64,000 bases of DNA from Anaerolineae bacterium (GCA_020851635.1 JADZCJ010000083.1:1-64000); one strand, 5' to 3'; positions 1 through 8,794 are shown, counted from the stretch's first letter. Made by a program: numbers and translations. Notes: a model not told the origin generated them from the sequence alone.

Positions 1-158
1 CGAACGAAAATGCGAAAGCAGAGTAGAATAGGGATCAGGCAGTTTAAGCATAGCAGTATCTCTTGGCGGAGATTTTTTGCTGTAGCTTACTCTGCCTTTC
101 CTATTCGCTCAAATGGATAAAGTCCAGATTAGACGCGGAACGCATAGGAATACTGAAC

Positions 159-196
159 AAAAACGAGTCTGGCGCGAATTTGCCAGACTCGTTTTT
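159..196. terminator. Bidirectional intrinsic terminator
   Basis: A perfect 15-bp inverted repeat (159-173 with 182-196) encloses an 8-nt loop. It ends in an A-run on one side and a T-run on the other, so it can terminate transcription in both directions. It lies about 75 bp beyond the stop of the minus-strand NnrS-like gene. No gene is convincing in positions 1-270 apart from this hairpin. Confidence 0.8.
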
Positions 197-270
197 GTTG
201 CTTTGGAATTGTGTCGTATTCGGCGCGCTTTTTATGCGCTTGCAAAAACGCTCGCTTGTAGGAACCCTCG

Positions 271-1734
271 TCACAGTTCGGGCTTTCCGACTCGGATTGT
301 TTTTGTCTCGCCGCGTTCGGGCTGACGAAAGGTGGCGATCATGTTGACCGCAAGCACCGCCACAGCCGTCCAACCGATTGTGCCGGACAGACCCCACAAC
401 AACAGCGCCAGCTCGGATTCCGGAAACAACGTCGGCACCACGCGCAAGATTGCTGCCAGATTACCCAACAGGAATGTCACCAGCACCAGCGACGGAAAAG
501 CCACTCCCTTTTTGCGGCTAAAGCCCGGACTCATACGCACTGCCATGCCAAAGATCAAGAGGGTGACAAAACCGACCACAAGCGCATGGCGCGCCGTGTC
601 CGCCGGAATATTTGTCCCGCCCGTAAATTCTCCAAACAGGCGCGCAAGATTCAACAACACGGCGAACGCCAACCACGCAAACGCGGAATACACCAGCAGT
701 TCGAAACGCCCATACTCGCCCGTGTCGGGGTAATTTGCGCGCTTGGGCTTGGGCAGCAGGACGAGATCGGGACGCACGTTGGATGCGCGATTCAACGGTC
801 TCGCCGGCTTGAGCCGCAAAAGGTCGAGCTGCCAGAGAAAAACCAGAACAGCAAGATTGATGCCGAGTGAACCGATGCCCCACAGCGCATTGAGCAACGC
901 GGCAACCTGCTCATGGGTCGCCTGCAGAGGGTTCGACGGCAGGGGCACGGATTCCAAAATGACAAATAACGAGGGCAAAAGGACGAGGACCAACCCACCG
1001 GCGTATACAAACGCGAGCATGCGCAGCGGCTCGCGCGGGGGCGGCGCGAGGCGCATAAAGAGAGGCAAGGTGCGGGTCGAAAAGATGATCGCCATCGGTA
1101 TGGTCAAGCCATAGAGCATCAGCGTGATCAGCACGTTCTCGAACGATGGAGCGACGGTTGTCTTGCCCTGCGCGGCGGCATGCCATACGCCGAACAAATT
1201 CACAAAGAGCGCCGCGAACAAAGACACGAGCGCGATCCGAATGAATGGCTCGATTGCCTTGGCGGGGGAATCGGCAAGAAGAGGTTTTGCCGCCTTTCCG
1301 GTCAAGCGCAACATCGAACCAATGACGAGGATGCCCGCCAGCTCCAACGCCGCCGAGAGCGCCCAGAGCAAGCGCCCCAGCTGCTCAGCTGAATCGCCAA
1401 ACGGATTGAATCCGAGCATTGGCTGGACGATCACGCGCAGAATGATGCCGAGCACAATCAAGCCGAGCGCAAAAGGGGTGCGCGTGACACCCTGCAATTT
1501 TCCGCCATAAAGGCGCGGCAAAAAGTAAAGCCCCATGCCCAGCACAAACAGCCCCACCCAGCCAAAGAGCTGCGCGTGCCCGTGCGACTGAACGACCGGC
1601 GCCCACCATGTGCCCGGAACCACGTTGAGCGCCAGAGCGCCCACCATCAATGCCCCATAGCCAAAACCCGCAGTCAGCGCAAGCAAGAGCCCGGCATAGA
1701 CAAATGGCTCATGTGTTCGTCGAGTCCAATCCAT
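271..1734 (-). CDS. NnrS-family heme/copper membrane protein
   Basis: This 487-residue polytopic membrane protein resembles NnrS, a family linked to nitric-oxide metabolism and nitrosative stress. It is rich in hydrophobic segments, roughly a dozen. Near the N-terminus it has HGHAQLFGWVGLF, and near residue 400 it has RHALVVGFVTLLIFGMAVRM; both fit NnrS-type histidine-bearing helices. The ATG at 1734 is preferred because a further-upstream frame start adds only eight polar residues and would run into the intergenic palindrome side. It is transcribed divergently from a Crp/Fnr gene, with a perfect palindrome between them that may control both. Sub-family and substrate cannot be set from sequence alone. 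Confidence 0.75.
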   Translation of the reverse strand: MDWTRRTHEPFVYAGLLLALTAGFGYGALMVGALALNVVPGTWWAPVVQSHGHAQLFGWVGLFVLGMGLYFLPRLYGGKLQGVTRTPFALGLIVLGIILRVIVQPMLGFNPFGDSAEQLGRLLWALSAALELAGILVIGSMLRLTGKAAKPLLADSPAKAIEPFIRIALVSLFAALFVNLFGVWHAAAQGKTTVAPSFENVLITLMLYGLTIPMAIIFSTRTLPLFMRLAPPPREPLRMLAFVYAGGLVLVLLPSLFVILESVPLPSNPLQATHEQVAALLNALWGIGSLGINLAVLVFLWQLDLLRLKPARPLNRASNVRPDLVLLPKPKRANYPDTGEYGRFELLVYSAFAWLAFAVLLNLARLFGEFTGGTNIPADTARHALVVGFVTLLIFGMAVRMSPGFSRKKGVAFPSLVLVTFLLGNLAAILRVVPTLFPESELALLLWGLSGTIGWTAVAVLAVNMIATFRQPERGETKTIRVGKPEL

Positions 1735-1785
1735 AGAGATAATCCGATTGTGGCGCAAGTATATGGTATTCTCTCACGGGCGTCA

Positions 1786-1799
1786 TTGCGATATCGCAA
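1786..1799. promoter_or_regulatory. Crp/Fnr-like operator palindrome
   Basis: TTGCGATATCGCAA is a perfect 14-bp palindrome with the TTG-N8-CAA architecture of Fnr/Dnr boxes. It lies between the divergent NnrS-like gene and the first Crp/Fnr gene, 52 bp and 29 bp from their starts. Control by the adjacent regulator is an inference. Confidence 0.5.
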
Positions 1800-1827
1800 A
1801 TTCGTATCTATCGAGTAGAATGGGCGT

Positions 1828-2565
1828 ATGTCCGAAACGACCCCCGACGCGCTTGGGGAATGGCTCGGCGCCGTGCCTCTGTTTCGCAAGCTTTCTCGCG
1901 CGGACCTCGCAACAATTGCCAACACGGCACAGCAGCGTCATGCCGAAAAGGATGGGTTCTTTTTTCATCAGGGCGATACGGCTGACCTGATTTATATTCT
2001 GGAACGCGGACAGGTGCGCATGACGCAGCTGACGCCCGAAGGCGAACAGGTCATTCTGCGCTTTATCCGCCCACGCGATATGTTTGGGGGCATTGCCGCA
2101 TTCACCTTCAAGACGTATCCGGCGACGGCACAGGCGCTGGAGGACTCGCAGGCGCTCATCTGGGACGCTGCCGCCGTGCGGGACTTGACGATGCGCGTTC
2201 CGCAATTGGCGCTCAATATTTTGGACCATTCCGCAGAGACGATTGTTCAATTGCAGGACCGCGTGCGCGAACTTCAGACCGAGCGTCTGGAACGGCGCGT
2301 GGCGCGCGCGCTTTTGCGGTTGGCGCATCAGGCAGGCAAGCGTGTAGAGACCGGCGTATTGATTGACCTGCCCCTCTCGCGCCAGGATATTGCCGAAATG
2401 ACCGGAACGAACCTCTATTCGGTCAGCCGCATTCTGAGCGCGTGGGAAAAGCAGAATATTATCCACACCGAACGAGAGCACATCACCCTGCGTTCCCCGC
2501 ACCAACTTGTCGTCATTGCCGAGGACTTGCCCGCACACCCGACTGTTTCTTCACCCGCCTTGTAA
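1828..2565 (+). CDS. Crp/Fnr-family transcriptional regulator 1
   Basis: This 245-residue protein has an N-terminal cyclic-nucleotide-type beta-barrel (about residues 15-125), a dimerisation helix, and a C-terminal Crp-type winged helix. The recognition region near residues 190-215 includes LSRQDIAEMTGTNLYSVSRI. No N-terminal cysteine cluster is present, so an oxygen-labile Fe-S cluster as in classical Fnr is unlikely. A Dnr/NarR-like or other ligand is more plausible. It is divergent from an NnrS-like gene and is followed by DUF1858 and hemerythrin genes, which favours a role in NO or nitrogen-oxide response. The actual effector is unknown. Confidence 0.9.
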   Translation: MSETTPDALGEWLGAVPLFRKLSRADLATIANTAQQRHAEKDGFFFHQGDTADLIYILERGQVRMTQLTPEGEQVILRFIRPRDMFGGIAAFTFKTYPATAQALEDSQALIWDAAAVRDLTMRVPQLALNILDHSAETIVQLQDRVRELQTERLERRVARALLRLAHQAGKRVETGVLIDLPLSRQDIAEMTGTNLYSVSRILSAWEKQNIIHTEREHITLRSPHQLVVIAEDLPAHPTVSSPAL

Positions 2566-2645
2566 AAGCCGCGGCTTGCGCTCTTTGCATTTTTGCAAAG
2601 ACAGCTCTCGATTTTTACCATACACTTGTCCGCAAGGACCAAGAG

Positions 2646-2894
2646 ATGGCAGACCCCAACTCGCTGTGGACACTGTCGGTTGCCGAATTGCTTGAACGTT
2701 TTCCGCAGACGGCATCTCTGTTTGTGCGTCACCGGATGGCATGCGTCGGCTGCGATATTGCTCCTTTTCATACCGTCGCCGAAGCAGCCACTATATATTG
2801 TCTGGATACCGAAAAATTTGCGCAAGAGCTGGCGTCTGCGGCGCAACCGCGCGCGTCAAGCGACCGTCCTACGCTCCCGGAGGAATCAGATTGA
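2646..2894 (+). CDS. DUF1858 redox-disulfide domain protein
   Basis: This is a small 82-residue protein. LSVAELLERFPQTASLF followed by MACVGCDIAPFHTVAEAA matches the DUF1858 / hybrid-cluster-protein-associated domain, with its paired cysteines (CVGC). Such proteins often sit near hybrid cluster proteins or NO-response genes and may form a redox disulfide. The start chosen is the ATG after AAGAG; the longer open frame upstream overlaps the regulator gene. Its TGA overlaps the TTG start of the next gene, indicating translational coupling. Biochemical function is not established. Confidence 0.8.
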   Translation: MADPNSLWTLSVAELLERFPQTASLFVRHRMACVGCDIAPFHTVAEAATIYCLDTEKFAQELASAAQPRASSDRPTLPEESD

Positions 2895-3604
2895 GTCAAG
2901 TCACGCAGGCGTTTCGTGAGCATCATCGCGAGCTCGCCAACCAATTGTCCAAGTATGTCGCGCAGATCGTTCAAGACAAAGCGGACGCGGACCCGCAAGG
3001 TTTTGCCGCGTTCTTGAAAAATGAACTCTTGCCCCACGCCACGGGTGAAGAATCCGCGCTCTATCCGCGCATGGACGAAATCATTCGCGCCCATGGCAAA
3101 CCCACCGCGACGATGACGGTGGACCACGAATACCTCACCGGCTATATCGAACAGATTCAGTTGGTGTCAAAAGAACTGGGACGGCTCGCGCCCGACGCCC
3201 AAACCGAAATGCGCGCCCGGCTCGCGCGCCTGGGGATCGAAGTGCAGGCGATCTTTGAAATGCACCTTGCCAAAGAAGAGCGGGTCTACCTGCCGTTGTT
3301 TGAACAGCACCTATCGCTTGAGGAACAGCAGCGAATCCTGGATACAATGCACGAGGGCGTTCCGGCGGACGTCAAGACTTTTATTGATGTGCGCCCGATT
3401 ATGCCCGCGCAGCGTCACCCGCTCATTTTTCAGACCTTTGAATCTCTTGCGCCGGGCGAGGCGTTCGAGCTTGTAAATGATCACAGCCCCAAGCCGTTGT
3501 ATTACCAGTTTGCCGCGGAACGCGCGGGCGAGTTCACCTGGGATGATGTCGAACAGGGTCCGCAAGTGTGGCGCGTGCGCATCGGCAAGACTCTGAAAAA
3601 CTGA
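2891..3604 (+). CDS. Hemerythrin HHE-DUF2249 fusion protein
   Basis: This 237-residue two-domain protein starts at a TTG preceded by a strong GGAGGA ribosome-binding site; the start overlaps the upstream stop. The N-terminal half (about residues 1-150) is a hemerythrin-like four-helix bundle. Its iron ligands are visible as REHHRE, LLPHATGEE, TVDHEY and EMHLAKEE. The C-terminal about 75 residues, from TFIDVRP to WRVRIGK, match DUF2249. Hemerythrin-like proteins bind O2 or NO or repair damaged iron centres. With the DUF1858 partner and NnrS-type neighbours, a nitrosative-stress role is the likely reading. The fusion with DUF2249 is a known type of arrangement, but its function is unclear. Confidence 0.85.
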   Translation: MSQVTQAFREHHRELANQLSKYVAQIVQDKADADPQGFAAFLKNELLPHATGEESALYPRMDEIIRAHGKPTATMTVDHEYLTGYIEQIQLVSKELGRLAPDAQTEMRARLARLGIEVQAIFEMHLAKEERVYLPLFEQHLSLEEQQRILDTMHEGVPADVKTFIDVRPIMPAQRHPLIFQTFESLAPGEAFELVNDHSPKPLYYQFAAERAGEFTWDDVEQGPQVWRVRIGKTLKN

Positions 3605-3704
3605 TCACGGAAAATAGAGACGGGAAGGCAAAATCCACACCATTGGTTGACGGGCTTGTTCTTGACGACAAAATCCGCCCAATGTCGCACGAGTCACTCT
3701 ATTC

Positions 3705-4877
3705 ATGAACCCACTCCGTGCCACAATACGAGACCCGCGCTTTCGGATGCCTTTGCTCGCCGCGGCAATGCTGGCATTGCTGGCTGCAATGTGGGCGGGC
3801 TTGATTCGTTTGGGGTGGGGGTTCCCGCCGCTCGTGCATGGCATTGGCGCGCTGCACGGACCGCTGATGGTGTGCGGTTTTTTGGGCACCCTCATCAGTC
3901 TGGAGCGCGCCGTCGCGATTGGACAGCGTTGGGCTTATGCCGCGCCGGTTTTTTGCGCGATGGGCGGCATCCTTTTGATCACATCTCTCGCGCCCTATCT
4001 GGGCGCACTACTGCTCACCCTGGGCAGTCTGGGCATGGTCGCAATCTTTTACGTGATCGTGCGTCGTCAACCCGAGCCCTTTAGCTACACGATGGCGCTC
4101 GGCGCGTGCGGCTGGCTGATCGGAAATGTGTTGTGGGTTGTTGGCTTGCCGCTCGCGACGGTGACGATGTGGTGGAGCGTTTTTTTGGTTTTGACGATTG
4201 CGGGCGAACGGCTCGAGCTGAGCCGACTGCTTTTTTTGTCCCGTTCCACCACGCGATTGTTTCTGGGCGCGGCCTGCCTATATTTTGGCAGCACCCTGCT
4301 GGCGACAATTGAAACGGTCCTTTTTCCGGAGGGGTCGTGGCATCTTGGCAGCCGCGTCGCGGGCTTGGGGATGTTGGCGCTCGCGGCATGGCTCTTGCGC
4401 TATGACATTGCGCGTCGCACGGTGCGCCAGTCCGGACTAACACGATATATGGCGGTGTGTCTGTTGTCGGGTTATTTCTGGCTCGCCATCGGAGGTGTGC
4501 TGCAGATAATCTATGCGGGGGCGACAGCGGGACCCTACTATGACGCCATGCTGCATGCGGTGTTTATTGGTTTTGTCTTTTCAATGATTTTTGGGCACAT
4601 GCCCATCATCCTGCCCGCCGTCCTGGCACGCGCGGTCGCCTATTCCCCTTTGATGTATGCTCCGCTGCTCCTATTGAATCTGTCGCTCGCGCTTCGTCTC
4701 GCCGGGGATTTGTGGCTGGGGCTTGGGGTGCGACAATGGGGCGGCATTTTGAATGCGATCGCCATTCTGATGTTTCTGTTCATGACGGCATACGGACTCG
4801 CAGCCGCGTCCCGCACACCGGGAACAAACTCTTTGGTCAAAAAACCGGCGCGGGAATCTTCGCCCGCGGGTCATTGA
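3705..4877 (+). CDS. NnrS-related polytopic membrane protein
   Basis: This 390-residue protein has about eleven or twelve hydrophobic helices. The HGIGALHGPLMVCGFLGTL segment near residue 45 and HAVFIGFVFSMIFGHMP near residue 285 carry histidines inside helices, as in NnrS and distant heme-copper proteins. It follows the hemerythrin gene by 100 bp on the same strand and is followed by a radical SAM gene. It is a diverged relative of, not a duplicate of, the protein at 271-1734. A role in NO or nitrogen-oxide tolerance is inferred from context. The metal content is unknown. Confidence 0.65.
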   Translation: MNPLRATIRDPRFRMPLLAAAMLALLAAMWAGLIRLGWGFPPLVHGIGALHGPLMVCGFLGTLISLERAVAIGQRWAYAAPVFCAMGGILLITSLAPYLGALLLTLGSLGMVAIFYVIVRRQPEPFSYTMALGACGWLIGNVLWVVGLPLATVTMWWSVFLVLTIAGERLELSRLLFLSRSTTRLFLGAACLYFGSTLLATIETVLFPEGSWHLGSRVAGLGMLALAAWLLRYDIARRTVRQSGLTRYMAVCLLSGYFWLAIGGVLQIIYAGATAGPYYDAMLHAVFIGFVFSMIFGHMPIILPAVLARAVAYSPLMYAPLLLLNLSLALRLAGDLWLGLGVRQWGGILNAIAILMFLFMTAYGLAAASRTPGTNSLVKKPARESSPAGH

Positions 4878-4949
4878 CGCGCGCTTTGCGCCTGTCGCTC
4901 TCACAATCCCGTATCACGAGTTAGAAAGCTTTCCAGTGGAGGATCTATT

Positions 4950-6437
4950 TTGCGTGTATTATTGATTATTCCCCGTTTTCAACTGCCCATCGAAACGCGG
5001 ACGACACCCCAGTTGGGCATTGCGTATCTTGCCGCGCTGAGCGAACGTAACGGCGACGAAGTGCGCGTATACGATCAAGATATCGAAGATGTGCCGTTGG
5101 AAGATGTCGTACGGCAGTATCAACCCGAAATTGTCGGGATCACATCCAACACGCCGCAGGTAAAACAAGGTTGGCTCGCCGCGCGCCAGGTCAAAAGCGT
5201 TGCGCCGAATACCGTCGTCGTGCAGGGCGGTCCGCACGTCAGCGCGCTCCCCGAAGAAGCCGCCGCGCGACCCGAGATTGATATTGTGGCGCGCGGCGAA
5301 GGCGAGATGACATGGCTCGAGCTGTGCAATACGATTGCGCACGCCCGAGCAGGCAACTCGAACTTGCGCATCAGCGATATATTGGACCCGCAAAACAAGA
5401 TTCTCAATTCCGTGCGGGGGATCACGTATCAAACGCCGCAGGGCAAAATCAAACACAACGGCGAGCGACCCGCCATTGACAGTCTCGAGGAACTGCCGTT
5501 TCCCGCCTACAAATATTTCAAACTCGAACGTTATACGTCGCTCCAACCCGCGGTGGACACGGTCGAACGCGGCAAGTCTTTTTCGATGATGACGTCGCGC
5601 GGGTGTCCTTATCGCTGCACTTTTTGCTCACAATCGGTGATGGCGGAAAAATGGCGCGGGCGTTCGCCGGAAAGCGTCGCCGCCGAATTTGCCCACTTGA
5701 TTCACGATTGGGGCGCACAAGAGATCGGCATTCTCGACGACAGCGCCAACATTGACCGCAAACGCATGCGCGCCATGTGCGAAAAATTGATTGCGGAAAA
5801 CCTAAACACCGTGCCGTGGATTCTGATCAATGGCATTCGCGCAAACCTTGCCGATACCGAAACGCTGCAGTTGATGAAAGAAGCGGGCTGCAAGCGGGTG
5901 GCATTTGGAGTCGAGACGGGCGATGAAGAGATTCTCGAATCCATTGACAAGCGCGTGACGCACGACCAAATTCGCGAAGCGTTTCGCAATGCAAAACAGG
6001 TGAAGTTAGAGACGGTCGGCTTTTTCATTATCGGTCTGCCGGGCGATACCGAAGAGACCATGAACAAGACCATCGAATTCGCCTGCGAACTCGACCCCGT
6101 GGTTGCGAATTTCTCGATGATGACGCCCTATCCCGGCACCAAAGTGTGGGAGCAGGTCCATCGGAACGGCGGGCGTATGCTGATGAAGGACTGGGACGAT
6201 TACGTGTTCTTTGAAGGCAAAGCGCGCTATGAGCTGGGGACTCTGACCGCCGAGCTGCAAGAGCGAAAATGGAAGGAAGCATACCGGCGCTTTTATATGC
6301 GCCCGCAGCGCGTGTTCAAAACCCTCACGCGGGCTTCGACGTGGAAACATCTGCCGCGTACGCTCGGCATGGCGAGCAAATTGATCTTGCCAAAAATGAC
6401 CAAAGACGAAATCAAACCGATGCTTTATCAGCACTAA
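4950..6437 (+). CDS. B12-binding-type radical SAM protein
   Basis: This 495-residue protein starts at a TTG eight bases after a GGAGGAT site. Residues 1-130 look like the Rossmann-like cobalamin-binding domain of class B radical SAM enzymes (RTTPQLGIAYLAAL, later GGPHVSALPEE). The usual DxHxxG cobalamin signature is not visible. The radical SAM core carries RGCPYRCTFCSQS, a canonical CxxxCxxC cluster motif. Relatives include BchE-like enzymes and many of unknown substrate. It lies between an NnrS-related gene and a Crp/Fnr gene. A link to heme or NO metabolism is possible but not shown by the sequence. Confidence 0.85.
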   Translation: MRVLLIIPRFQLPIETRTTPQLGIAYLAALSERNGDEVRVYDQDIEDVPLEDVVRQYQPEIVGITSNTPQVKQGWLAARQVKSVAPNTVVVQGGPHVSALPEEAAARPEIDIVARGEGEMTWLELCNTIAHARAGNSNLRISDILDPQNKILNSVRGITYQTPQGKIKHNGERPAIDSLEELPFPAYKYFKLERYTSLQPAVDTVERGKSFSMMTSRGCPYRCTFCSQSVMAEKWRGRSPESVAAEFAHLIHDWGAQEIGILDDSANIDRKRMRAMCEKLIAENLNTVPWILINGIRANLADTETLQLMKEAGCKRVAFGVETGDEEILESIDKRVTHDQIREAFRNAKQVKLETVGFFIIGLPGDTEETMNKTIEFACELDPVVANFSMMTPYPGTKVWEQVHRNGGRMLMKDWDDYVFFEGKARYELGTLTAELQERKWKEAYRRFYMRPQRVFKTLTRASTWKHLPRTLGMASKLILPKMTKDEIKPMLYQH

Positions 6438-6506
6438 TCTGTCTTGTGCCCGGCTCGTTTCTCTCTGACACGTGCGTGACTTGATGACCTCGGCGGTGTA
6501 GAGAAA

Positions 6507-7190
6507 ATGGCTGCTGACCCATCATCAGACCCCTTATCCGCGCAATTGCAGGCGATTCCTTTGTTTCAAGGATTGGATCAAGCGACTTGTACAGACCTGG
6601 CGCGCCGGATGACGCAACGCGAATACGCCGAGGGTGAAATTATCTTTTTGGAGGGGGAAGCTGCCGCAGGGCTCTACTTTGTCGAATATGGATGGCTCAA
6701 AGCGGTCAGGGCTTTGCCCGAAGGGCGCGAGCATGTTTTGCGCCATATCGGACCCGGCGAGGTCTTGAACGAGATTGGAGCATTTGCTGAACAGCCGAAT
6801 CCCGCGACGGCGATAGCGCTCGAGCCAAGCAAACTTTGGCTTTTGCCGCGCACATCGGTGGTCAAACTCGTGCGCACCCGACCTGAAATTGCCGAGCGCG
6901 TGATTGCCAGTTTGGCGGCGCGTGTTGTCACTCTCGTCAATCTGGTCACGGACCTCTCGTTGCGTCCCGTTGCGGGCCGGCTTGCGCGCTTGTTGCTCGA
7001 CAGCGCCAAAGGCGATACTCTGTATCGTCCACACTGGTATACCCAAGCCGAACTCGCCGCGCGGCTTGGCACCGTGCCGGACGTAGTACAGCGCGGGCTA
7101 CGCAACCTGGAATCGGAAGGCATTATTCAGGTCGAACGCCAGCGCATTCTCATCCTCGACCGCGCCGCCCTGGAACGTCTGGCGAATTAG
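6507..7190 (+). CDS. Crp/Fnr-family transcriptional regulator 2
   Basis: This 227-residue regulator has an N-terminal effector barrel with EGEIIFLEGEAAAGLYFVEYG and GPGEVLNEIGAF. Its C-terminal Crp-type helix-turn-helix contains YTQAELAARLGTVPDVVQRGL near residues 175-200. Only a single cysteine is near the N-terminus, so an Fe-S type sensor is improbable. It follows the radical SAM gene by 69 bp. The downstream 113 bp carry two hairpins before the next small membrane protein. It is the second of four Crp/Fnr genes within 17 kb. Ligand and regulon are unknown. Confidence 0.9.
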   Translation: MAADPSSDPLSAQLQAIPLFQGLDQATCTDLARRMTQREYAEGEIIFLEGEAAAGLYFVEYGWLKAVRALPEGREHVLRHIGPGEVLNEIGAFAEQPNPATAIALEPSKLWLLPRTSVVKLVRTRPEIAERVIASLAARVVTLVNLVTDLSLRPVAGRLARLLLDSAKGDTLYRPHWYTQAELAARLGTVPDVVQRGLRNLESEGIIQVERQRILILDRAALERLAN

Positions 7191-7239
7191 AATTTTTTTT
7201 GGTTTGTAGAATCCGACTTTAGTCGGTGACTTGACTGCG

Positions 7240-7270
7240 CCCGGGTGATATGCTGTAGATATCACCCGGG
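7240..7270. promoter_or_regulatory. Perfect 12-bp dyad upstream of small membrane gene
   Basis: Arms at 7240-7251 and 7259-7270 (CCCGGGTGATAT and its complement) flank a 7-nt spacer. No T-run follows. It lies 34 bp upstream of the start at 7304, so it could be an operator, a leader hairpin or a weak terminator for the Crp/Fnr gene before it. A smaller dyad (CCGAC TTTA GTCGG, near 7212-7225) precedes it. Confidence 0.55.
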
Positions 7271-7303
7271 TGTTTAGTTGTAGGGGCAGAAAGGAAATTT
7301 GTT

Positions 7304-7519
7304 ATGAATAACGGAATTTACCTCTTTTTGGTCTATAGTCTCATCCCGTTAGGGGTGCTTGTCGTTGTGCTGCTTGGACAGCCGCTTCTCACCGCGCCAC
7401 AGCGTGCCTTGTCTCGAATTTCTGCCGAGGGCGCGCGTGCGCTCAGTGTGACGCTGCTCACGACATTTGCCATCGGCTTGATGATGTTTCTCGCCTTTCG
7501 CCTGATCCTCGGCTATTGA
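7304..7519 (+). CDS. Small two-helix membrane protein
   Basis: This is a 71-residue protein with two predicted transmembrane segments (about residues 4-25 and 46-68) and a short basic loop between them. A good AAAGGAAA ribosome-binding site precedes the ATG. It ends 6 bp before the start of the next membrane protein, so the two are almost certainly co-translated, and it may be a small accessory subunit of that protein. I do not recognise a family. Confidence 0.7.
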   Translation: MNNGIYLFLVYSLIPLGVLVVVLLGQPLLTAPQRALSRISAEGARALSVTLLTTFAIGLMMFLAFRLILGY

Positions 7520-7525
7520 GCGAGC

Positions 7526-8794
7526 GTGATGGGGAAACCCACGCCACAACAGATGACACCTTACTTTATAATGGCGCTGTTGTTCGCCGGTCTGGCGGCG
7601 CTGACTGCCCTTGATGCCGCGTTGACCGGTTTCGGTTTGCTGCCCTGGTTCAACGGACTGCGCTGGCTGCGCGTGCATTTCATCACGCTCGGATTGGTGA
7701 CGGAATTTGCTTTCGGACTGCTCCCTGTCCTGGCAGCTGTGTACGCGCGGCAGCCCATGCCCAAAACGCGTTTGGATATCTGGCTCGCGCTCAATAGCGG
7801 CTTGATCATCCTGATAGTCGGCGTGCCGCTCATGAATAGTGTCCTGATGATTACGGGCGGAACACTGGTCTTTATCGCTGCTCTACTGCTGTTCAAGCAG
7901 CTGAGCGCGTTTGGTCTCGTCCGTTCTGTGGCTGACAAACCGGCCGGAGCCGGGCGCAAATTCTATCTGTCCGGGCTGAGTTTTTTGTTGCTCGGCATTT
8001 TTATCGGCGCCGGGCTGTGGGTTGGTTGGCCCCAGCTTTTGGGGATGCGAGTGCCGATCGAAGTCCACATCCACGCCAATATTTGGGGCTTTATGGCTCT
8101 GGTCTTTGTCGGGCTGCTTGTGGACCTTTATCCCGGTTTTGCGGGGCGCCAACCGGCATGGTCCCGCTCCATTACGCCAATCTTTTGGATGATGACTACG
8201 GGCGCGTTGTTCTTGGTGCTTGGTCCATGGCTGTCAAACCAGATCTTGACGGTGGTGGGCATCGTCCTCCATCTGGGCGCAACGGGTTGGTTGTTGCTTG
8301 GCGTGTATATACCACTGCGCGGCGACGAACTGACCAAGACGCCGGGTTTGTGGCATCTGTTTCTGGCATACCTGTGGATCATTGCGCCGGTCCTTGTCGC
8401 GCCGCTGATCATTTTACAGGTGCCGGGCTTTCCCGGCGTCGGTGTCGAACAGTCTGCGCCGCAGGCGCTGATCTATGGCTGGGTCCTTCAATTCAGCTTT
8501 GCCGTGATACCCTATCTGTTTAGTCGCGTCTTTTTGCCGAATCAGCCCGCTAAACTTGGGGGCAGCTGGCTCACGCTATCGTTGGTGAATCTCGGGGCTG
8601 TGCTGCTCTGGGCAAGCATCTTGATCACCAATTATCAACCATGGCTGTTTGGCACGGCGTATGCGCTCTGGGCGCTCTCGATGCTGCCCGTCATCGCTCA
8701 AATTTATCGCAGCGTGCGCGCCGGGGTAGCGTTCGTCGAGTCGGCGCCTGCGTTTCTCGATGATGCACCCGCTGCCAGTCCAAACGCCTCATGA
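7526..8794 (+). CDS. Heme-copper/NnrS-like polytopic membrane protein
   Basis: This 422-residue protein has about twelve hydrophobic segments. RVHFITLGLVTEFAFGLLP (residues about 50-68) and EVHIHANIWGFMALVFVGLL (about 180-199) hold histidines within helices. The layout recalls subunit I-like or NnrS-like proteins of denitrification regions. A GTG at 7526 and an ATG at 7529 are both possible starts; the small gene ends just upstream. A strong terminator follows. It is the third protein of this general kind in the first 9 kb. Whether it binds heme or copper is not known, and it lacks enough motifs to be called an oxidase or NO reductase. Confidence 0.65.
   Translation: MMGKPTPQQMTPYFIMALLFAGLAALTALDAALTGFGLLPWFNGLRWLRVHFITLGLVTEFAFGLLPVLAAVYARQPMPKTRLDIWLALNSGLIILIVGVPLMNSVLMITGGTLVFIAALLLFKQLSAFGLVRSVADKPAGAGRKFYLSGLSFLLLGIFIGAGLWVGWPQLLGMRVPIEVHIHANIWGFMALVFVGLLVDLYPGFAGRQPAWSRSITPIFWMMTTGALFLVLGPWLSNQILTVVGIVLHLGATGWLLLGVYIPLRGDELTKTPGLWHLFLAYLWIIAPVLVAPLIILQVPGFPGVGVEQSAPQALIYGWVLQFSFAVIPYLFSRVFLPNQPAKLGGSWLTLSLVNLGAVLLWASILITNYQPWLFGTAYALWALSMLPVIAQIYRSVRAGVAFVESAPAFLDDAPAASPNAS

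Noticed and set aside
63-397. Overlapping short open frames at the left edge
   Set aside because: They cross a strong bidirectional terminator hairpin and overlap the NnrS-like gene on the other strand; no family similarity.
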